Shown: positions 5,999 to 6,524 of the stretch, piece after piece
Position numbering within the stretch: the first letter of the stretch is position 1
Layout: every line of letters starts with the position of its first letter
NCBI GenBank assembly: GCA_017621905.1
Contig: JAGASC010000199.1
Location: 1 to 6,524, forward strand
From: Roseburia sp.
Lineage (GTDB): Bacteria; Bacillota; Clostridia; Lachnospirales; Lachnospiraceae
DNA: 6,524 nucleotides
Reading direction: 5' to 3'
The notes under the pieces: generated by a model
What the model saw: only the letters and a program-made list of their open reading frames with translations
Told to the model about the DNA's origin: nothing
The model's database searches: none
Program-made: the position numbers and the translations under genes

Positions 5999-6040
5999 AT
6001 GATTAGGATAAACGCATGGTCTCCGTCAGTTTCCTTTATC

Positions 6041-6068
6041 GTAACAGTTCAGCCACCTCCACTGTTAC
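6041..6068 (-). repeat. Short terminal-hairpin copy of the intergenic repeat, over the atpI 3' end
   Basis: Perfect 8-bp arms gtaacagt (6041-6048) and actgttac (6061-6068) enclose the 12-base loop tcagccacctcc. Like the other terminal hairpins, the left arm begins gtaa and the loop begins tcag; on the operon strand it reads GTAAC..G-AGGT..CTGAA..TTAC. The atpI stop TGA (6049-6051) is in the loop, and the arm at 6061-6068 codes for part of the SNSGGG tail of AtpI. It is more diverged than the others, so family membership is likely rather than certain. Confidence 0.65.
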
Positions 6069-6480
6069 TATCATCTTTCTTCCGCAGTTTCCGTAGAAGC
6101 TTATTTGCAAGGGGCTGCAGGTATGCAGATACTTTAAGACCCAAAATACCTATAAGCGCCGCAACGAAATTGCCAAGGTCCCATTTCATCATTACGAAAA
6201 ATACAACTACCACCACAATATAGCGCAGCGCATACATTACAATTACGTTCCCGGGTGCCTTTGATTTTCCATAGAGATCTACCGCATCCCGCAGTACCAC
6301 GGCCATATTGATTGCCATGCCGCAAGCCAGGGCAATTCCTATAGCAAGCCCGCTGGTAAAGCGGATTTTGTCGGACACAAACCACACGCCGCAAAGTTCC
6401 ACAACCACTCCATATATAAGAATTCCCAGAACCAGCCCAGGTAATGCATCATTTATTTTTTTTAACATGATTTTTGTCAT
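6049..6480 (-). CDS. atpI: AtpI-like ATP synthase assembly protein (subunit I)
   Basis: Small membrane protein encoded first in many atp operons. In several bacteria AtpI helps assemble the c ring, notably in Na+-dependent enzymes such as that of Acetobacterium woodii; it is not part of the final complex. The product is 143 residues with four hydrophobic segments at about 14-35, 43-63, 78-98 and 104-122, and a basic C-terminal tail (KLLRKLRKKDD) ending SNSGGG. Sequence conservation in this family is low, so the call rests on the four-helix layout and the place before atpB. The start is uncertain: ATG at 6480 has GGGAAGG very close before it, ATG at 6468 is about 13 bases from the same site, and a longer GTG frame reaches 6516. 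The last codons lie in a palindromic repeat. Confidence 0.85.
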   Translation of the reverse strand: MTKIMLKKINDALPGLVLGILIYGVVVELCGVWFVSDKIRFTSGLAIGIALACGMAINMAVVLRDAVDLYGKSKAPGNVIVMYALRYIVVVVVFFVMMKWDLGNFVAALIGILGLKVSAYLQPLANKLLRKLRKKDDSNSGGG

Positions 6481-6524
6481 ACCTTCCCGTCTGTATATTT
6501 TTCTGCCGAAAAACACAAAAATAA

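Noticed and set aside
5999..6040. Possible remnant of the third repeat hairpin (aggataaacgcatgg resembling aggtaaatgcatgg of copy C)
   Set aside because: The match is short and imperfect and the pairing arms are not preserved; it cannot be separated from chance by eye.

Overview
The window is most of a bacterial F1Fo ATP synthase operon, read entirely from the minus strand. In transcription order (right to left) it holds atpI, atpB (a), atpE (c), atpF (b), atpH (delta), atpA (alpha), atpG (gamma) and the first half of atpD (beta), which runs off the left edge. This is the usual Firmicutes gene order, and atpC (epsilon) would be expected just past the left edge. Protein features (a c subunit with an ETTG-type ion site, short gamma and delta, a separate atpI), strong AGGAGG ribosome binding sites and several GTG/TTG starts point to a member of the Clostridia. 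A Lachnospiraceae-like gut anaerobe is my best guess; this is inferred from style, not from a database match.

Layout: 6480-6049 atpI; 128-bp spacer; 5920-5183 atpB; 185-bp spacer filled by a repeat element; 4997-4743 atpE; 43-bp spacer; 4699-4175 atpF overlapping atpH (4187-3648) by 13 bp; 61-bp spacer with a short repeat; 3586-2078 atpA; 273-bp spacer with a partial repeat and a second inverted repeat; 1804-953 atpG; 197-bp spacer with a second full repeat; 755-1 atpD (partial). Together the genes encode the membrane Fo motor (a, b, c), its assembly helper AtpI and the F1 head (alpha, beta, gamma, delta). The c subunit carries the complete residue set associated with sodium binding (Q31, V62, E64, T65, T66, Y69), so the enzyme is probably driven by or pumps Na+.

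The most unusual part is between the genes. Five copies or fragments of one palindromic repeat family sit at gene ends: after atpI, atpB, atpH, atpA and atpG. Two are full-length (134 and 150 bp), with imperfect terminal inverted repeats and three internal hairpins. One is a 5'-type fragment of about 50 bp and two are just the approximately 28-bp terminal hairpin. Three of them contain the stop codon of the preceding gene. The third hairpin of the two full copies differs in sequence but keeps its pairing, which suggests the folded structure matters. This looks like a MITE/REP-like family that has colonised a core housekeeping operon and may influence the differing expression of its subunits.

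No tRNA, rRNA, CRISPR array, transposase gene or convincing rho-independent terminator is visible. The promoter of the operon is not in the window: only 8 bases lie beyond the longest possible atpI frame, and only 44 beyond the preferred start.
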